Below are positions 45,148-54,341 of a DNA stretch of 64,000 nt, piece by piece. Made by a program: the position numbers and the translations under genes. The stretch comes from Rothia mucilaginosa. GTDB taxonomy: Bacteria; Actinomycetota; Actinomycetes; Actinomycetales; Micrococcaceae. Every line of letters starts with the position of its first letter. Position 1 is the stretch's first letter. Below the pieces are notes generated by a model. The model had not been told where the DNA came from, did no database searches, and was given only the letters and a program-made list of their open reading frames with translations. Location of the stretch: assembly GCF_001061665.1 (NCBI RefSeq), contig NZ_JVSP01000013.1, forward strand, positions 1 through 64,000, given 5' to 3'.

Positions 45148-46446
45148 ATGACTACTACTTCACTTCTCACCGATCACTACGAGCTGACCATGCTTCAGGC
45201 AGCTCTCGCCTCCGGAGCCGCCCAGCGCAAGTGCACCTTCGAGGTCTTCACCCGCCGACTTCCCGCGGGCCGCCGCTACGGCGTGCTCGCCGGCACCGGC
45301 CGCTTCCTCGAGGGACTCTCCGAGTTCCGCTTCACCGACGAAGAGCTCTCGTTCCTCTCCTCCCGCAACGTCGTCAACAAGGAGACCCTCTCCTTCCTGG
45401 AGTCCTTCCGCTTCAGCGGCAACATCCGCGGCTACGCCGAGGGTGAGGCGTTCTTCCCCCACTCCCCCGTCATGCAGATCGAGTCCACCTTCGCCGAGGC
45501 GTGCATCCTCGAAACCTACCTGCTGTCCATCCTGAACTTTGACTCCGCCGTGGCCAGCGCCGCCTCGCGCATGACCGCCGCCGCCGGCAACCGCCCCTGC
45601 CTCGAAATGGGTTCGCGCCGCGCCCACGAGCGCGCCGCCGTCTCCGCTGCCCGCGCCGCCGTCATCGCTGGCTTCGCCGGCACCTCCAACCTGGAGGCGG
45701 GCCGCTCCTACGGCCTGCACACCATCGGCACCAGCGCCCACGCCTTCACCCTGCTACACGACAACGAGCGCGAAGCCTTCGAAGCGCAGCTGCGTTCCCT
45801 CGGCGCCCGCACGACCCTGCTGGTCGACACCTACGACGTGGACAACGCCGTGCGCCTGGGCGTGGAACTGGCCGGCGAGGAGCTCGGCGGCGTTCGCCTG
45901 GACTCGGGTGACCTGGTCACCACCGCCGCCCACGTGCGCGAACTGCTCGATTCGCTGGGTAACACCAATACGAAGATCACCGTGACCAGCGACCTGGACG
46001 AATACGCCATCGCCTCGCTGGCCGCCGCCCCCGTGGACTCCTACGGCGTGGGTACCCGCCTGGTGACCGGTTCGGGCGCGCCGACCTCCTCCATGGTGTA
46101 CAAGGTCGTGGCCCGCGAGAACTCCGCGGGCGAGATGCAGCCGGTCGCGAAGGCCTCGGCCGGCAAGGCCTCGGTGGGTGGCGCCAAGCTCGCTGCCCGC
46201 CGCCTGAACAGCATGGGCATCGCAACGGCCGAGGTTCTGGGAACCCACGAAGACCCGGCCCTGCACGAGGACACCCGCCCCCTGCTCGTGGACTTCGTTC
46301 GCGAGGGCGAGCTGTTGCCCGGCTTCACCGGCGAGGAGGGCGTGCGCCGCGCAACCGCCCGCCACGCCGCGTCCCTGGCCGAGTTGCCCGAGGCCGCTCG
46401 TCGCCTCTCCGAGGGCGAGCCGGTTATCCCGACCGAATTCATCTAA
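45148..46446 (+). CDS. pncB: Nicotinate phosphoribosyltransferase
   Basis: 432 residues. It makes nicotinate mononucleotide from nicotinate and PRPP, feeding NAD synthesis by the Preiss-Handler route. The N-terminus LLTDHYELTMLQAAL is the family hallmark, followed by FTRRLPAGRRYGV, the catalytic-histidine region GSRRAHERAAVSAARAA, GTSAHAF, and the phosphate-site segments VRLDSGDL and YGVGTRLVTG. The start ATG 45148 lacks a ribosome site, consistent with a leaderless mRNA. pncA follows 134 bases later on the same strand, so together they recycle nicotinamide and nicotinate. Confidence 0.96.
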   Translation: MTTTSLLTDHYELTMLQAALASGAAQRKCTFEVFTRRLPAGRRYGVLAGTGRFLEGLSEFRFTDEELSFLSSRNVVNKETLSFLESFRFSGNIRGYAEGEAFFPHSPVMQIESTFAEACILETYLLSILNFDSAVASAASRMTAAAGNRPCLEMGSRRAHERAAVSAARAAVIAGFAGTSNLEAGRSYGLHTIGTSAHAFTLLHDNEREAFEAQLRSLGARTTLLVDTYDVDNAVRLGVELAGEELGGVRLDSGDLVTTAAHVRELLDSLGNTNTKITVTSDLDEYAIASLAAAPVDSYGVGTRLVTGSGAPTSSMVYKVVARENSAGEMQPVAKASAGKASVGGAKLAARRLNSMGIATAEVLGTHEDPALHEDTRPLLVDFVREGELLPGFTGEEGVRRATARHAASLAELPEAARRLSEGEPVIPTEFI

Positions 46447-46580
46447 AACTCCCCCACGGTGCCCGCCCCGCGAGCCGCCGCGATACCCCTCAAGGACGGG
46501 GTGCATCCGGCGCAATCACGCGGGGCGGCGCGCCATACTTCTACCCGTGACCGTATAGGAACGGCTTGATAAGGACGGCT

Positions 46581-47207
46581 ATGTCTAAGGCATTGATTAT
46601 TGTGGACGTGCAGAACGACTTCTGCGAGGGCGGTTCCCTGGCGACCGCTCGCGGCGCCGAGGTGGCTTCGCTCATTAGCGAGTTCGTGGAGAACAACCAC
46701 CACCGCTACGACGCAATCGTGGCCACCCAGGATTGGCACATCGATCCGGGTTCGCACTTCTCCGACACCCCTGACTTCGTGGACTCCTGGCCCGTGCACT
46801 GCGTGGCCAAGAGCAAGGGTGCGCAGATTCACGAGAACCTGGACACCGACTACATTGAGGCGTACTTCCGTAAGGGCCGCTACGAGGCCGCATACTCGGG
46901 TTTCGAGGGTCTGCTGGCCCCCGAGGACGAGGTGGCCACCGGCGAGCACGAGCCGGGCGCAGACGCTTCCGAGGACGGCCCGCAGACTCCCCTGTCGGAG
47001 TGGCTGGATGAGCGCGGTATCGAGTACGTTGATGTTGTCGGTATCGCCACCGATTACTGCGTGTCGGCCACCGCGCGCGATGCGGTCGACGCCGGCTACG
47101 AGACCCGCGTTCTGATTGATTTGACCGCGCCGGTGCACGAGGATAAGCTCGACGAAACCGCCGAGGCACTGGAAGCCGACGGCGTGGAGGTCGTAGAGGT
47201 CCTCTAG
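46581..47207 (+). CDS. pncA: Nicotinamidase
   Basis: 208 residues. It deaminates nicotinamide to nicotinate, the substrate of PncB. The catalytic aspartate D9 (VDVQNDFCEGG), the metal loop TQDWHIDPGSHF and the catalytic cysteine in GIATDYCVSATA are present, as in pyrazinamidases. The start ATG 46581 has AAGGA five bases upstream; five earlier codons (from 46566) lack a site. An acidic loop of about 25 residues (EDEVATGEHEPGADASEDG) is an insertion compared with shorter family members. Confidence 0.96.
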   Translation: MSKALIIVDVQNDFCEGGSLATARGAEVASLISEFVENNHHRYDAIVATQDWHIDPGSHFSDTPDFVDSWPVHCVAKSKGAQIHENLDTDYIEAYFRKGRYEAAYSGFEGLLAPEDEVATGEHEPGADASEDGPQTPLSEWLDERGIEYVDVVGIATDYCVSATARDAVDAGYETRVLIDLTAPVHEDKLDETAEALEADGVEVVEVL

Positions 47208-47230
47208 CCTCAACGCAACTCGCACAACGA

Positions 47231-47270
47231 TAGGGCGGGCACCCCGAGAGTACTCGGGATGCCCGCCCTA
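47231..47270. terminator. Terminator after pncA
   Basis: Nine-base GC-rich arms AGGGCGGGC (47232-47240) and GCCCGCCCT (47261-47269) with an inner CCCGAG/CTCGGG stem. Confidence 0.9.
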
Positions 47271-47297
47271 TTGCGTCTACGCGAACAAATATTACGG

Positions 47298-47340
47298 GCA
47301 CGCAAAAGCCCCGCGAGCGCATACACACTCGCGGGGCTTC
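47298..47340. terminator. Terminator hairpin, copy 1 of a flanking pair
   Basis: GCACGCAAAAGCCCCGCGAG and a matching CTCGCGGGGCTT arm. Almost the same sequence returns at 49081-49120, in the same orientation, so the pair brackets the glycine-rich protein gene. Confidence 0.85.
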
Positions 47341-47397
47341 AAGCCAAGAGCTGATACCGGTAGTAGCTAGTTCAACATGCGATTAAGCAATATCAAA

Positions 47398-48825
47398 TTA
47401 CTTTCCGGTCTGGCAAAGGAATACCTTCACGATACCATTATGAGAGTACGTTGCTCCGCTGAATGCCTCGCTGGAAGTGACGTTATTGGAGTTAGAAATC
47501 TCCCCCTCCATCACCTGCGGTGCCAGGTAGGAACCACCCGCACCACCAGAGCCTGCCAACTGCACATAGCTGATGCTCTGGCGAATGCCCTTCGGATTGT
47601 TATTCCACTTCTGAGCAATCGTGATAGATGACTGCGAGAGCGCAGCTCCCGAGCCACCGCCACCGTAACCGCCGCCGCCACCACCGGAGACGATAATCTG
47701 CGCACCGTTAAAGAAGGGCGCTACTCCGTAGTAGCCGATTTCTTCTCGGGTTCCATCGGGGAATTCAAGAACCTCGACGTCATCCTGCCGAAACTCTGCT
47801 TTATTATTATCCAGCTGGTAGCTCACAGACATTACTCCGTCGCCACCTTTGCCATTCAGGCCGTTAGTGCCGGGATTGCCTGCTGCCGAGGAGCTATAAA
47901 GCACCTGATTATTCTGACTATCAAAGCTAAAGATGCTGTTGGGAGTACCGGTCATCACGGTCGGCTTAGCGCCGCCAGCACCACCAATGCCTCCGCCGCC
48001 ACCTTTACCGCCTTCAACAGTCAGTTCAAGGCTCAAATCCTGAGCATAGTATTCGTGGCCTTCGGTGGCGTCACCACCACGAGCTCCACTAGCAACACCA
48101 GCAGCGCTATATACGGGCGCGTGGGTCGGGTGCTCCGGACCGGTCATGCGGACATCCACAATGCCGGGGAAATGGCGATGATTAGGTTCTGCGGTGTATG
48201 GTTTTCCGACAATTGATACGCCACCGCCACCACCGGCAACGGCAATGACTTCACCATCAATCAGTAGTGCCGATGAGCCACCGCCCGAGCATCCGTAGAC
48301 TTCTTCCATAGGCAAAGGATTGGGTCCGTAAGACCATTGGTGAGCCCAGACCCAGCGCTCATATACTTTATCCATAACATCGTTAGGGATTCTCACCTCA
48401 GGAGTCGAGCCTCCGTCGCCGAACCCGTATCCGCCCTCTACCGGAGCGGTTCGGTATCCGTCACCGACTTTGTAGAACTCAGGAGCAAAACTACCACCGC
48501 CGCCAGCAATAATTTTGACGGTCTGATTGGGTTTCACTTCAACGATTCCGCTGACCTTGGCACCGGATCCTCCATCCAGGCCCTTCTCGTATCTTCCGCC
48601 TGCGCCACCGGTCAGTTCAAAACGTAGCTTATGGGTGCCTGCTGGAATAGTAAATTCTTGTTCAACGCGTTCATAATTGCTCATACCCCGTGCGGAGGCA
48701 TATGCGTTCTCTGCAAAAGTACAGTCCACAGAAGAAGCGAAGGCCGGCACTACTGAAGAAGCCGCAATCACAGGGGTCGCCCAGGCGACACCCTTCACGA
48801 CCTTACGGCGAGAAATATGAGACAT
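47398..48825 (-). CDS. Tat-exported glycine-rich surface protein
   Basis: 475 residues. The N-terminus SRRKVVKGVAWATPVIAASS carries a twin-arginine motif, a hydrophobic core and an AFA-S cleavage site, so it should be exported folded and released or held at the surface (no lipobox, no LPxTG and no C-terminal span). The mature part has many glycine clusters (AGGGG, AGGGGGVS, GGKGGGGGIGGAGG, SGGGGGGYGGGGSG, AGSGGAGGSYLAP) between beta-strands, resembling the polyglycine domains of ALK/LTK-type glycine-rich folds. Cysteines are few. The function is unknown; adhesion or binding is a guess. The start ATG 48825 follows AAGGAC; the GTG just before it is less well placed. Codon use is less GC-biased than in neighbours. 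Confidence 0.8.
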   Translation of the reverse strand: MSHISRRKVVKGVAWATPVIAASSVVPAFASSVDCTFAENAYASARGMSNYERVEQEFTIPAGTHKLRFELTGGAGGRYEKGLDGGSGAKVSGIVEVKPNQTVKIIAGGGGSFAPEFYKVGDGYRTAPVEGGYGFGDGGSTPEVRIPNDVMDKVYERWVWAHQWSYGPNPLPMEEVYGCSGGGSSALLIDGEVIAVAGGGGGVSIVGKPYTAEPNHRHFPGIVDVRMTGPEHPTHAPVYSAAGVASGARGGDATEGHEYYAQDLSLELTVEGGKGGGGGIGGAGGAKPTVMTGTPNSIFSFDSQNNQVLYSSSAAGNPGTNGLNGKGGDGVMSVSYQLDNNKAEFRQDDVEVLEFPDGTREEIGYYGVAPFFNGAQIIVSGGGGGGYGGGGSGAALSQSSITIAQKWNNNPKGIRQSISYVQLAGSGGAGGSYLAPQVMEGEISNSNNVTSSEAFSGATYSHNGIVKVFLCQTGK

Positions 48826-49141
48826 CACTGTCCTTCAATGGTTGGTGCAACCGTCCCAGTGCACACTATTCGGGCGCGCGTCATCCGGGGGTTAGTTGCA
48901 TGGTGTTTCTTAAAGTTTTGATGACTCAGCATAGACCTATATGCCGCGCATCATTGGAAAGTTCCCTATAATCGGCGACCATGCCGTGTTTTCTAAAGAA
49001 CTTACCCCCACTAGGCTACACGTTCCATCTCCGCGCTGCCATGATTATGGCGCCTCAGACCCAACATTTCTGCATTTTATGCACGCAAAGCCCCGCGAGC
49101 GCATACACTCGCGGGGCTTCTCTATACGTTCTACCTATGTT
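48826..49141. other. Gene-free stretch upstream of the glycine-rich protein gene
   Basis: 316 bases, more A+T-rich than the flanks. It must hold the promoter of the glycine-rich gene (minus strand), but I see no strong -10/-35 pair. Its right end contains the second copy of the terminator hairpin. Confidence 0.4.
49081..49120. terminator. Terminator hairpin, copy 2 of a flanking pair
   Basis: It differs from the copy at 47298-47340 only by one A in the A-run and two bases in the loop. It lies just after the helicase gene on the minus strand, whose terminator it probably is. Confidence 0.85.
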
Positions 49142-50929
49142 CTAGCGTCGGCCAACGAACCAGTCCGACAGCTTATCGAGACGCGCCTGAATCTGCTCAG
49201 CAGATGCCTGCGCCACCGCCGGGCCGCCACAAATCTTACGCAGCTCATTGTGAATCACGCCGTGCGGCTTGCCCGAACGAATCGACCACGCCGCCACGTT
49301 CTTCGCCAACTTATTGCGCAGCGCCTTCAGCTGACGATGATCCACCACCGAAGGCACCGCGGTTGCCGGGCGACGAGCCGCGTGCTCACGCTGATGCGCG
49401 CGCAACAGCGTGCCCACCTGCTCGGCGTCCAGCAGACCCGGAATACCCAGGAAGTCCTGCTCCTCCTCGCTGCCCACGGCGAGGTTGCCGGAGGCGAACT
49501 CGGCGCCGTCGAACAGCACGCCGTGGAAGGATGCCTCGGAGCCGAGCGCCTCAAACTTACCGCGGGCCAGCTGCTCGGAGGCGCGTTCCTCGCGGTTCGC
49601 TTCTTCGAGCAGGTGGTCGTCCAGACCCTCGACCATGGGGTCGATTTCCTGGGGTGCGCCGCGGTCGAGGGCGTGGTCGCGCTCGACCTCCATATCGTTG
49701 GCCAGCATCATCAGCTGCGGCACCGAGGGCAGGAACACGGAGGCGGTTTCGCCGCGCTTGCGGGCACGCACGAAACGACCGATAGCCTGCGCAAAGAACA
49801 GCGGGGTGCTGGTGCTGGTGGCGTACACGCCCACGGCGAGGCGGGGCACATCCACGCCTTCGGACACCATGCGCACGGCGACCATCCAGCGCTGCGTGCC
49901 CTCGCGGAACTCGTCGATCTTGGCGGAGGCCTCGCGGTCGTCAGAGAGGATCACGGTGGGATATTCGCCGGTAATCTTCTGCAGCTGTTCGGCGTAGGCT
50001 TTGGCGTCCGCGTGGTCGGTGGCGATGACGAGCGCGCCGGCGTCGGGCACGGTGCGGCGCACCTCGGTTAGGCGCTTGTCGGCGGCGGCGAGCACGGTCG
50101 GAATCCATTCGCCGTTGGGGTCCAGGGCGGTGCGCCATGCCTGGGAGGTGATGTCCTTGGTGAAGCCCTCGCCCAGGTTTGCCGCCATTTCTTCGCCCGC
50201 GGAGGTGCGCCAACGCATCTGACCCGAGTACGCCATGAAGATGACCGGGCGCACCACGTGATCCTTGAGCGCCGGGCCGTAGCCGTAGGAGTAGTCCGCC
50301 TTGGAGCGGCGGATACCGTCGTTGTCGACCTCGTAAGTGACGAACGGAATCGGGGAGGTATCGGAACGGAACGGGGTGCCGGTCAGCGCCACGCGGCGGG
50401 TCGCGTCGTCGAAGGCCTCGCGCAGGCCGTCGCCCCAGGAGAGGGAGTCTCCGGCGTGGTGAATCTCGTCAAAAATAACGAGGGTTTTCGTCGCCTCGGT
50501 GTTGCGCGCGTGCAGCTGCGGCTTATTCGCCACCTGCGCGTAGGTCAGCGCCACGCCCTTGTAGTGGCGGCTGATGGTCACGTCCGCGTTCTTAAAGTTC
50601 GGGTCAATCGGAATACCGACCTTCGCGGCGGCATCCGCCCACTGCTTCTTCAGGTGGTCGGTCGGCGCGACAACGATGAGCTGGCGCACCGTGCCGCGGT
50701 TGAAGAGTTCCTTGGCGAGGGTGAGCGCGAAGGTGGTTTTACCCGCGCCGGGGGTTGCCACGGCCATGAAGTCGCGGGGGTTCTTTTCGAAGTACTTCTG
50801 CATGGCCTCGGCCTGCCAGGCTCGCAGGTGCACCGAGGTGCCCCAGGGGGCGCGGTCGGGGTATGCCGGGGAGAGCTTCGGCTTCACCATGCTGTCAAAT
50901 AGCGTGGGTTCCTCTGGTGCTGCGCTCAT
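49142..50929 (-). CDS. SF2 DEAD/DEAH-box helicase
   Basis: 595 residues. Domain 1 has a Q-like WQAEAM segment, Walker A TPGAGKTT (59-66), VVAPTDHLKKQW (motif Ia) and Walker B DEIHHAG (154-160), then motif III VALTGTPFR. Domain 2 has ERYVPV-free VRMVSEGVDVPRLAVGVY (motif V) and QAIGRFVRARK (motif VI). The domain organisation is that of ssl2/UvrB-like restriction-type helicases common in actinobacteria; the substrate is unknown. No nuclease or methylase is adjacent, so a defence role is not supported. A Pro/Ala-rich N-terminus and a helical C-terminal region (about 440-595) complete it. The start ATG 50929 has a perfect AAGGAGAG site. Confidence 0.9.
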   Translation of the reverse strand: MSAAPEEPTLFDSMVKPKLSPAYPDRAPWGTSVHLRAWQAEAMQKYFEKNPRDFMAVATPGAGKTTFALTLAKELFNRGTVRQLIVVAPTDHLKKQWADAAAKVGIPIDPNFKNADVTISRHYKGVALTYAQVANKPQLHARNTEATKTLVIFDEIHHAGDSLSWGDGLREAFDDATRRVALTGTPFRSDTSPIPFVTYEVDNDGIRRSKADYSYGYGPALKDHVVRPVIFMAYSGQMRWRTSAGEEMAANLGEGFTKDITSQAWRTALDPNGEWIPTVLAAADKRLTEVRRTVPDAGALVIATDHADAKAYAEQLQKITGEYPTVILSDDREASAKIDEFREGTQRWMVAVRMVSEGVDVPRLAVGVYATSTSTPLFFAQAIGRFVRARKRGETASVFLPSVPQLMMLANDMEVERDHALDRGAPQEIDPMVEGLDDHLLEEANREERASEQLARGKFEALGSEASFHGVLFDGAEFASGNLAVGSEEEQDFLGIPGLLDAEQVGTLLRAHQREHAARRPATAVPSVVDHRQLKALRNKLAKNVAAWSIRSGKPHGVIHNELRKICGGPAVAQASAEQIQARLDKLSDWFVGRR

Positions 50930-51111
50930 TCTCTCCTTCTTCCTCGTCTGCCTCTGCCGGCCCGTTCTGAGCCTGTTATAAAACCGGTTTCCGGGCACAG
51001 CGAGGTTAAATTCTAGCACCACCGCCGCGGGTTGGGCCGGGCTGTGGTGCAAGAATTTGGTGCTCGTCAGCAAAGTCTCATGGGGTGTTTTGCCGCTGAG
51101 CTTTACTGCTG

Positions 51112-51182
51112 AGGCGTGTTATTCAGATGTATTCACTCGGGTTTACCCAGGTGTATTGTCTGAGTCGTATTATCTGGTTGTA
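51112..51182. repeat. Degenerate AATAC-containing repeats after the DUF3039 gene
   Basis: On the minus strand AATAC recurs about five times at irregular 10-24 base intervals, each followed by a CTCAGA- or CCAGA-like string. The array begins at the DUF3039 stop and fills much of the 253-base gap before the helicase start. Confidence 0.45.
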
Positions 51183-51482
51183 TTATTCGCCGGAGCCGTT
51201 ATCGCCGTCGTTGCCGGGTGCCAGGCCCTCGTAAATCTCCTTGCACTGCGGGCAGACAGGGAACTTCTGCGGGTCGCGGCCGGGTACCCACATTTTGCCG
51301 CAGAGCGCACGCACCGGCTCACCGGTCAGCGCCGACTCTAGAATCTTCTCCTTGCGCACGTAGTGGGAGAAACGCTCGTGGTCGCCCGGCTCGGATAGCT
51401 GGGTTTCCTCGCGCTCCAGCAGTGCCGTGCCGCCGGCCGTTCCGGGGCCGAACGGATCTTCAATACCTTCAATAGAGCTCAT
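51183..51482 (-). CDS. DUF3039 family protein
   Basis: 99 residues. The C-terminal half has LCGKMWVPGRDPQKFPVCPQC, with three cysteines spaced like a small zinc ribbon, the mark of DUF3039. The N-terminus is acidic and the tail short and charged. The function is unknown. The gene stands alone between the ABC-2 exporter and the helicase, as in related Micrococcaceae. A ribosome site AAGGAGAG precedes ATG 51482. Confidence 0.9.
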   Translation of the reverse strand: MSSIEGIEDPFGPGTAGGTALLEREETQLSEPGDHERFSHYVRKEKILESALTGEPVRALCGKMWVPGRDPQKFPVCPQCKEIYEGLAPGNDGDNGSGE

Positions 51483-51675
51483 TCTTCTCTCCTTGGTGTT
51501 TTAAGTTCTTGCGAGCGCGGTCACCCCGCGGCTCCTAGCTCGTGCATGCCTCTCTCCATTCTAGTGGCTCATAGCAAACCCGCGGCCCGCAACCGTGACG
51601 ATTGCGGGCCGCGGGCTCTGCGCCGGGCGCCGTGAGGGACGCGCGGCGAACCAGCACGGCGTCAGCTGCCGGGCG

Positions 51676-53352
51676 CTAGTTCACGCTGAATCGCGCCACG
51701 CGTTCCAGCATGCGGGGGCTCATCCGGTCGAAACGGCGGCCGCCCCAGACGACGCCTCCGACCAGCAGGCCCGCGCCGATCATCAGCTGCAGTACGCCTC
51801 CGATGACCAGCGTCAGCAGGTTCTGCGTGAGGAAAACGTACACGATCACGGAGATGCCACCGGGCAGGGCGCTGAGCATCACCACGGCCATGGAGAGCAT
51901 GAGGAGCAGCTGCTTGCCCATGCCCTCGTTATTCTTCGGGTTCTTGAACGGGTTAGCACCGGGAGGCGCCACGGGCGGGGTGATGAAGGTATCCAGCACG
52001 CAGCCCATGCCTGCCGCCGCCGCGAACACGCCCAGCTGGTGCATCAGCACGATGGGGAAGAGTTCCAGGTGCCCGTTCACCGCAGAGGCCACCAGCACCA
52101 TCAGCACCACAATCGGAGCAACGAGAATACTGTAGCCCCACAGGCGACCGATTCGGTCATCGATACCTCGCAGCGGGGAGAGCACGTGCAGGCTAAAGGC
52201 CGTGTTGTCGTAGGAAACGAGGAAGCACATGTAGTAGCCGGTGAAGACGGTGCAGAAGTAGATCCAGAATCCGAAGAGCTGCATCACGCCGCTATTGACG
52301 ACTTGTGTAGCCTGCTCGGGGTTGGGGCCGAAGCCAATCTCCCCATGGATGCTCCCGCCCGTGGCCGACATGAAGAGGGGAAAGCCAACCGCCAGGAGCA
52401 GGTACATCATGACCGTGGTAACCGTCAGCATCTGCAGGCGGTTGTCCTTGAGCAGCGAGTGTAGGGTGCGGGCCGCCACCGCGCCGCGCGGGGTTGCGGG
52501 GAACCGAGCGAACAGACCCAGGTCGCCCGCGGCGACTTCGGCTGCGCTCGCGTGGTGGGCGCTACCGCCAACGTTCGCCATGGAGCGCGCGAGGTTCTTA
52601 CCCCACAGCCACCAGCCGCCGGCCAGGTAGCCGAGGGTCAGCACCAGGCATCCGAGGGCCGCGGGAACGTTACCCGCCGCGAGCCAGTAGGGTACGGCGT
52701 AGGCCGCGCCGAAGGGAGTCACGCCCAGCCACGGCAGGAACGGGAGCAGCGCATCCCAGTGCCTCATCAGGTAGGTTGCGGTACCGCCGGAGATAAAGCC
52801 CATGCTCATCATGAGCACCGCAGCCACAATCATCAGCACGTTGGCGACGCGCGGGTTTGCGCTCAGCATGATGCCCAGGCGGTTGGCCAGGCGTGCCCAC
52901 ACCATGAGGTTGGCCAGGCCCAGTACCGCGCAAACCAGGTACACGATCAGCAGGAGCGGCTGGGAACCGTACGCGATGAGGCCCAGGAGCACGGCTAGCA
53001 CGGAGGCAACGCCGGGGATGCCCACGAACCCGCCGAGGAACTGTCCCTTCTGCAGAGTGGCGGGCTCGATGGGAAAGAGCACGAATCGGCTCTCGTCCAG
53101 GGTGCCGTCCAGACCGCTGAAGAAGATGGGGACGATGGCCCAGCCGATGGCGAGCACCGAGCCGGCCAGTAGCGCGATGAGCGGACCGGTTTCGGGCGCC
53201 TCAAAGGCCGCCGCCAGGTACCCGACGGCGAGACCAGCCAGCAGGATGACCGCGAAGACGGCGGCGATGACCAGACCGATAACCGCCCAGACGCTACGGC
53301 GGAAGGAGGCCTGCACGTACTTCCACTTTAGTGAGACGAGGTGCCCAACCAT
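51676..53352 (-). CDS. ABC-2 type exporter permease
   Basis: 558 residues with 12 or more membrane spans (LVIAAVFAVILLAGLAVGYLAAAF first), two similar halves of the ABC-2 fold. No binding or catalytic motif is expected. The start lies inside the 3' end of the ATPase gene (25-base overlap), so the two are translationally coupled and form one exporter, substrate unknown. The sequence is rich in Gly/Pro loops. A 43-residue hydrophilic loop (about 270-300) separates the halves. No terminator was seen after it. Confidence 0.85.
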   Translation of the reverse strand: MVGHLVSLKWKYVQASFRRSVWAVIGLVIAAVFAVILLAGLAVGYLAAAFEAPETGPLIALLAGSVLAIGWAIVPIFFSGLDGTLDESRFVLFPIEPATLQKGQFLGGFVGIPGVASVLAVLLGLIAYGSQPLLLIVYLVCAVLGLANLMVWARLANRLGIMLSANPRVANVLMIVAAVLMMSMGFISGGTATYLMRHWDALLPFLPWLGVTPFGAAYAVPYWLAAGNVPAALGCLVLTLGYLAGGWWLWGKNLARSMANVGGSAHHASAAEVAAGDLGLFARFPATPRGAVAARTLHSLLKDNRLQMLTVTTVMMYLLLAVGFPLFMSATGGSIHGEIGFGPNPEQATQVVNSGVMQLFGFWIYFCTVFTGYYMCFLVSYDNTAFSLHVLSPLRGIDDRIGRLWGYSILVAPIVVLMVLVASAVNGHLELFPIVLMHQLGVFAAAAGMGCVLDTFITPPVAPPGANPFKNPKNNEGMGKQLLLMLSMAVVMLSALPGGISVIVYVFLTQNLLTLVIGGVLQLMIGAGLLVGGVVWGGRRFDRMSPRMLERVARFSVN

Positions 53353-54341
53353 GACAATCCTTCCGAGGAGGTGCGGCCACCAACCAGCTGCACGAATCGT
53401 TCTTCAAGGCTCGTGCCGGCACGTACTTCGTCGACGGTTCCGGCGGCAAGGATTCGGCCCGAGTCCATAATCGCCACATGATCGCACAGGCGCTGCACGA
53501 GGTCCATGACGTGTGAGGAGATGACGACGGTGCCGCCGGATGCGACAAAGCCGCGCAGGATGTCCTGAATATTGGCCGCGGAAACCGGGTCGACCGCCTC
53601 GAAGGGCTCATCCAGGATCAGCACGGAGGGCGCGTGGATGAGCGCCGCGGCGAGCGCAATCTTCTTGGTCATACCGGCGGAATAGTCGGCGACGGCGCGA
53701 CCGGCCGCGTCGGTCAGGTCCATGGCGGCCAGCAGGTCCTTGACGCGGGAGGCAACGGTTTCCTTATCGATTCCGTGCAGGTAGCCGGAGTAGGTGATGA
53801 GCTGCTCGCCGGTAAGTTTGTCGAAGAGGTGCACGCCGTCGGGCAGCACACCCAGGTGCGCCTTAGCCTTGAGCGGGTCGGCCCACATGTCAATACCGCG
53901 AATCAGCGCGGTACCCTCGGTAGGCTGAAGCATGCCGGTAACCATGGAAATGGTCGTGGTTTTACCCGCGCCGTTGCGGCCGACCAGCCCGTAGAACGAG
54001 CCGGAGGGAATCGTCAGGTTAATGCGATCCACCGCGACCTTGTCGTCGAAGAGCTTAGCGAGTCCCCGAATCTCGACGGCGGCTCCGGTCTGCGACGGTG
54101 CTTGGGGAGGCACCACGGGAAGTTGCGCGGGGGCCGGCTGGAACTGCGGGGGTTGCTGACCCGGCTGAGCGTAGGCCGGCTGAGCGTAGGCGGCTTGTTC
54201 GGGTTGCTGGGCTACCGGCTGTTCGGGTTGAGCTGAGCTAGGTTGAACCGGGGTAGGCTGAGCTGGGCTCTGCGCTGCACCGTTCTGCGGCGTTCCGTGC
54301 TGCGGGTCGTGGGGCGGGGTGTTCACCGGATCCTGGGGCAT
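53328..54341 (-). CDS. ABC transporter ATPase with a Pro/Gln-rich N-terminal extension
   Basis: 337 residues. Residues 1-85 are Pro/Gln/Ala-rich with tandem AQPAYAQPG-type units and are probably disordered. The ATPase follows: Walker A GRNGAGKTT (121-129), signature YSAGMTKK and Walker B LILDEPFEAVD. The signature SAGM and the lack of a canonical LSGG are typical of ABC-2/NatA-like exporters. It is coupled to the permease gene. An eight-base inverted repeat with a ten-base spacer (54358-54365, 54376-54383) lies in its leader and may be an operator. The N-terminal extension is not part of the catalytic core. Confidence 0.9.
   Translation of the reverse strand: MPQDPVNTPPHDPQHGTPQNGAAQSPAQPTPVQPSSAQPEQPVAQQPEQAAYAQPAYAQPGQQPPQFQPAPAQLPVVPPQAPSQTGAAVEIRGLAKLFDDKVAVDRINLTIPSGSFYGLVGRNGAGKTTTISMVTGMLQPTEGTALIRGIDMWADPLKAKAHLGVLPDGVHLFDKLTGEQLITYSGYLHGIDKETVASRVKDLLAAMDLTDAAGRAVADYSAGMTKKIALAAALIHAPSVLILDEPFEAVDPVSAANIQDILRGFVASGGTVVISSHVMDLVQRLCDHVAIMDSGRILAAGTVDEVRAGTSLEERFVQLVGGRTSSEGLSWLGTSSH

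Noticed and set aside
47281-49141. CRISPR-like repeat pair around the glycine-rich gene
   Set aside because: Only two hairpin copies 1.8 kb apart with a gene between; no spacer array or cas genes.
49142-51073. SF2 helicase as part of a restriction or phage-defence system
   Set aside because: No methylase, nuclease, or other defence gene is beside it; the neighbours are housekeeping families.
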